Of a stretch of DNA of 64,000 nucleotides, positions 63,163 through 64,000 are shown piece after piece. Origin of the DNA: Streptomyces sp. NBRC 110611 (lineage in GTDB: Bacteria > Actinomycetota > Actinomycetes > Streptomycetales > Streptomycetaceae); the NCBI RefSeq assembly GCF_001590865.1, contig NZ_BBUY01000001.1, positions 63,729-127,728 on the forward strand. Reading direction: 5' to 3'. A program made the translations under genes and the position numbers. Position 1 is the first letter of the stretch, and the number at the start of each line of letters is the position of its first letter. The notes under the pieces were generated by a model. It made no database searches and had not been told where the DNA came from. It saw only the letters and a program-made list of their open reading frames with translations.

Positions 63163-63194
63163 ATTGCCCCGTCCATTCAAGTGGACGGGGCAAT
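63163..63194 (+). terminator. Terminator of the riboswitch operon
   Basis: Perfect 13-bp stem ATTGCCCCGTCCA / TGGACGGGGCAAT, loop TTCAAG, followed by TCCGTTT; 92 bp after the carrier gene. Confidence 0.85.
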
Positions 63195-63562
63195 TCCGTT
63201 TCGTGAAAGGGGATACCATTGCGACGATCCCCGTTCCGAATACCCCTGCACACCTCCGCGCGCATGCCGAACGCAGGGGAAATCGCGATGAGTTGTGTTC
63301 AAAGTGTGTGCGGCATTTGTCGCTTGAGCGCGTTATATCCGGCCCGACTTGCCCCGGAGAAATGGGATTTCGCGCCATATCGCCGATTCTTCGGCGCCAG
63401 AATTCTCGTCCGATTGACCTGTTGCGCTGGGCATCTGTGCAGATACATTCAGCGGCGGTCGACGCGTTCCGGCGCACACCCCACGGGCCTTCGCGGGGTG
63501 AGGTCTGACCCGGGTCCGCGGAGTGCGGTCCTGTGCAAGGGCCAGTAATAGGGGAGTTAGGC
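63195..63562. other. Gene-free leader of the cold shock gene
   Basis: 368 bp of lower GC than the neighbours with no credible gene. A long 5' leader is usual for cold shock genes and may fold, but I cannot assign a structure. Confidence 0.5.
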
Positions 63563-63766
63563 ATGGCTCAGGGCACCGTCAAGTGGTTCAACGCGGAGAA
63601 GGGGTACGGCTTCATCGCGGTCGACGGTGGTGCGGATGTATTCGTGCACTACAGCGCGATCCAGATGGACGGCTATCGCACCCTTGAGGAGGGCCAGCGG
63701 GTCGAGTTCGAGATCTCGCAGGGCCAGAAGGGGCCGCAGGCGGACATGGTCAGGGTGAGTGCCTGA
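63563..63766 (+). CDS. Cold shock protein (CspA family)
   Basis: 67-aa single cold shock domain that binds single-stranded RNA/DNA. RNP1 is KGYGFIAV and RNP2 VFVHYSAI, preceded by the invariant [14 protein letters not shown] 63563 follows GGGGAG. It sits at the conserved place downstream of the MoaD-like gene. An ordinary member in length and sequence, with a hairpin terminator 25 bp behind it. Confidence 0.95.
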   Translation: MAQGTVKWFNAEKGYGFIAVDGGADVFVHYSAIQMDGYRTLEEGQRVEFEISQGQKGPQADMVRVSA

Positions 63767-63791
63767 GACGCCGACCGACTGCTGCGTAGGG

Positions 63792-63822
63792 AAGGCCCGT
63801 CCCCTTGAAGGGGGGCGGGCCT
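63792..63822 (+). terminator. Terminator after the cold shock gene
   Basis: Stem AAGGCCCGTCCCC with GGGGGGCGGGCCTT (one G-T pair) around TTGAA, followed by CTCCC. Confidence 0.75.
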
Positions 63823-63861
63823 TCTCCCTGCCCGCCGGCCGCTCCCCGCGGGGACGCCCCC

Positions 63862-64000
63862 TCAACGACGCCCTGCGGGCGGCTTGCGCCCTCCCGTCAC
63901 CCGGCCACCACCCCTGAACGACGCCCTGCGGGCGGCTTGCGCCCTCCCGTCACCCGGCCACCACCCCTGAACGACGCCCTGCGGGCGGCTTGCGCCCTCC
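63862..64000. repeat. 53-bp tandem repeat running off the window end
   Basis: Units begin AACGACGCCCTGCGGGCGGC at 63864, 63917 and 63970, exactly 53 bp apart; each ends with CACCCGGCCACCACCCCTG. At least 2.6 copies, essentially identical, continuing past base 64000. Confidence 0.9.

Overview
The window is chromosomal DNA from a Streptomyces or a very close relative. It has very high GC, many GTG starts, the mycothiol gene mshA, a phoU/phoRP block, an msiK-type sugar-ABC ATPase, a CdgB-type diguanylate cyclase with a Crp-like and a BldD-like site, and nagKA with DasR-like (dre) sites. From memory the gene order follows the S. coelicolor core around SCO4204-SCO4295 (mshA, gpm, phoU/phoR/phoP, carD, ispD, ispF, cysS, rlmB, msiK, terD-like, cdgB, nagA, threonine synthase, MoaD-like, cold shock). 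This comes from recalled gene order, not from an alignment.

Layout. 1-9110: the end of an SDR gene, polyphosphate kinase with a CHAD protein and a Nudix hydrolase, a DUF2786 protein, a serine hydrolase and a methyltransferase. 9343-14949: mshA, a YbjN protein, a methyltransferase with a His/Asp-rich N-terminus, an MFS transporter and phosphoglycerate mutase. 15082-20723: a tiny Cys-rich protein, the phosphate regulon controllers phoU and phoR-phoP with two PHO-box arrays between them, a lipoprotein and carD. 21202-30754: MEP-pathway ispD-ispF, cysS, rlmB, a DoxX protein, a nucleotidyltransferase and msiK.

A tRNA-Thr gene at 30933 opens an accessory-looking stretch to about 41.3 kb. It has a zinc-ribbon/XRE regulator, small secreted or membrane proteins, a short relic that resembles a phage-tail or injection-system protein, pyroglutamyl peptidase, and then the most interesting locus. 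That locus (35809-41341) looks like a cyanobactin-type RiPP cluster in an actinomycete. It has three Cys-free 57-58 aa precursor peptides ending FPFADDAE, two PatA/PatG-family subtilisin proteases sharing a C-terminal domain, and a small PatB-like gene between them. No heterocyclase or prenyltransferase gene is present in the window. I infer unmodified, possibly head-to-tail cyclised peptides.

41499-53027: M24 peptidase, pentapeptide protein, SGNH lipase, Map, an autoregulated-looking XRE gene, TerD, an ArfB-like factor, flavin reductase, CdgB, a membrane-anchored carbohydrate-binding-like protein and a PfkB kinase. 53252-57035: aminosugar genes nagK-nagA and a divergent solute-binding lipoprotein. 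57438-61110: a DUF3263 protein, trehalose synthesis (otsB, otsA) and glucosyl-3-phosphoglycerate synthase. 61271-63071: a SAM-I riboswitch controls a threonine-synthase-family gene followed by a MoaD/ThiS-like carrier ending GGC. This suggests protein-thiocarboxylate-dependent homocysteine synthesis rather than threonine synthesis. The window closes with a cold shock gene and a 53-bp tandem repeat that runs off the end.
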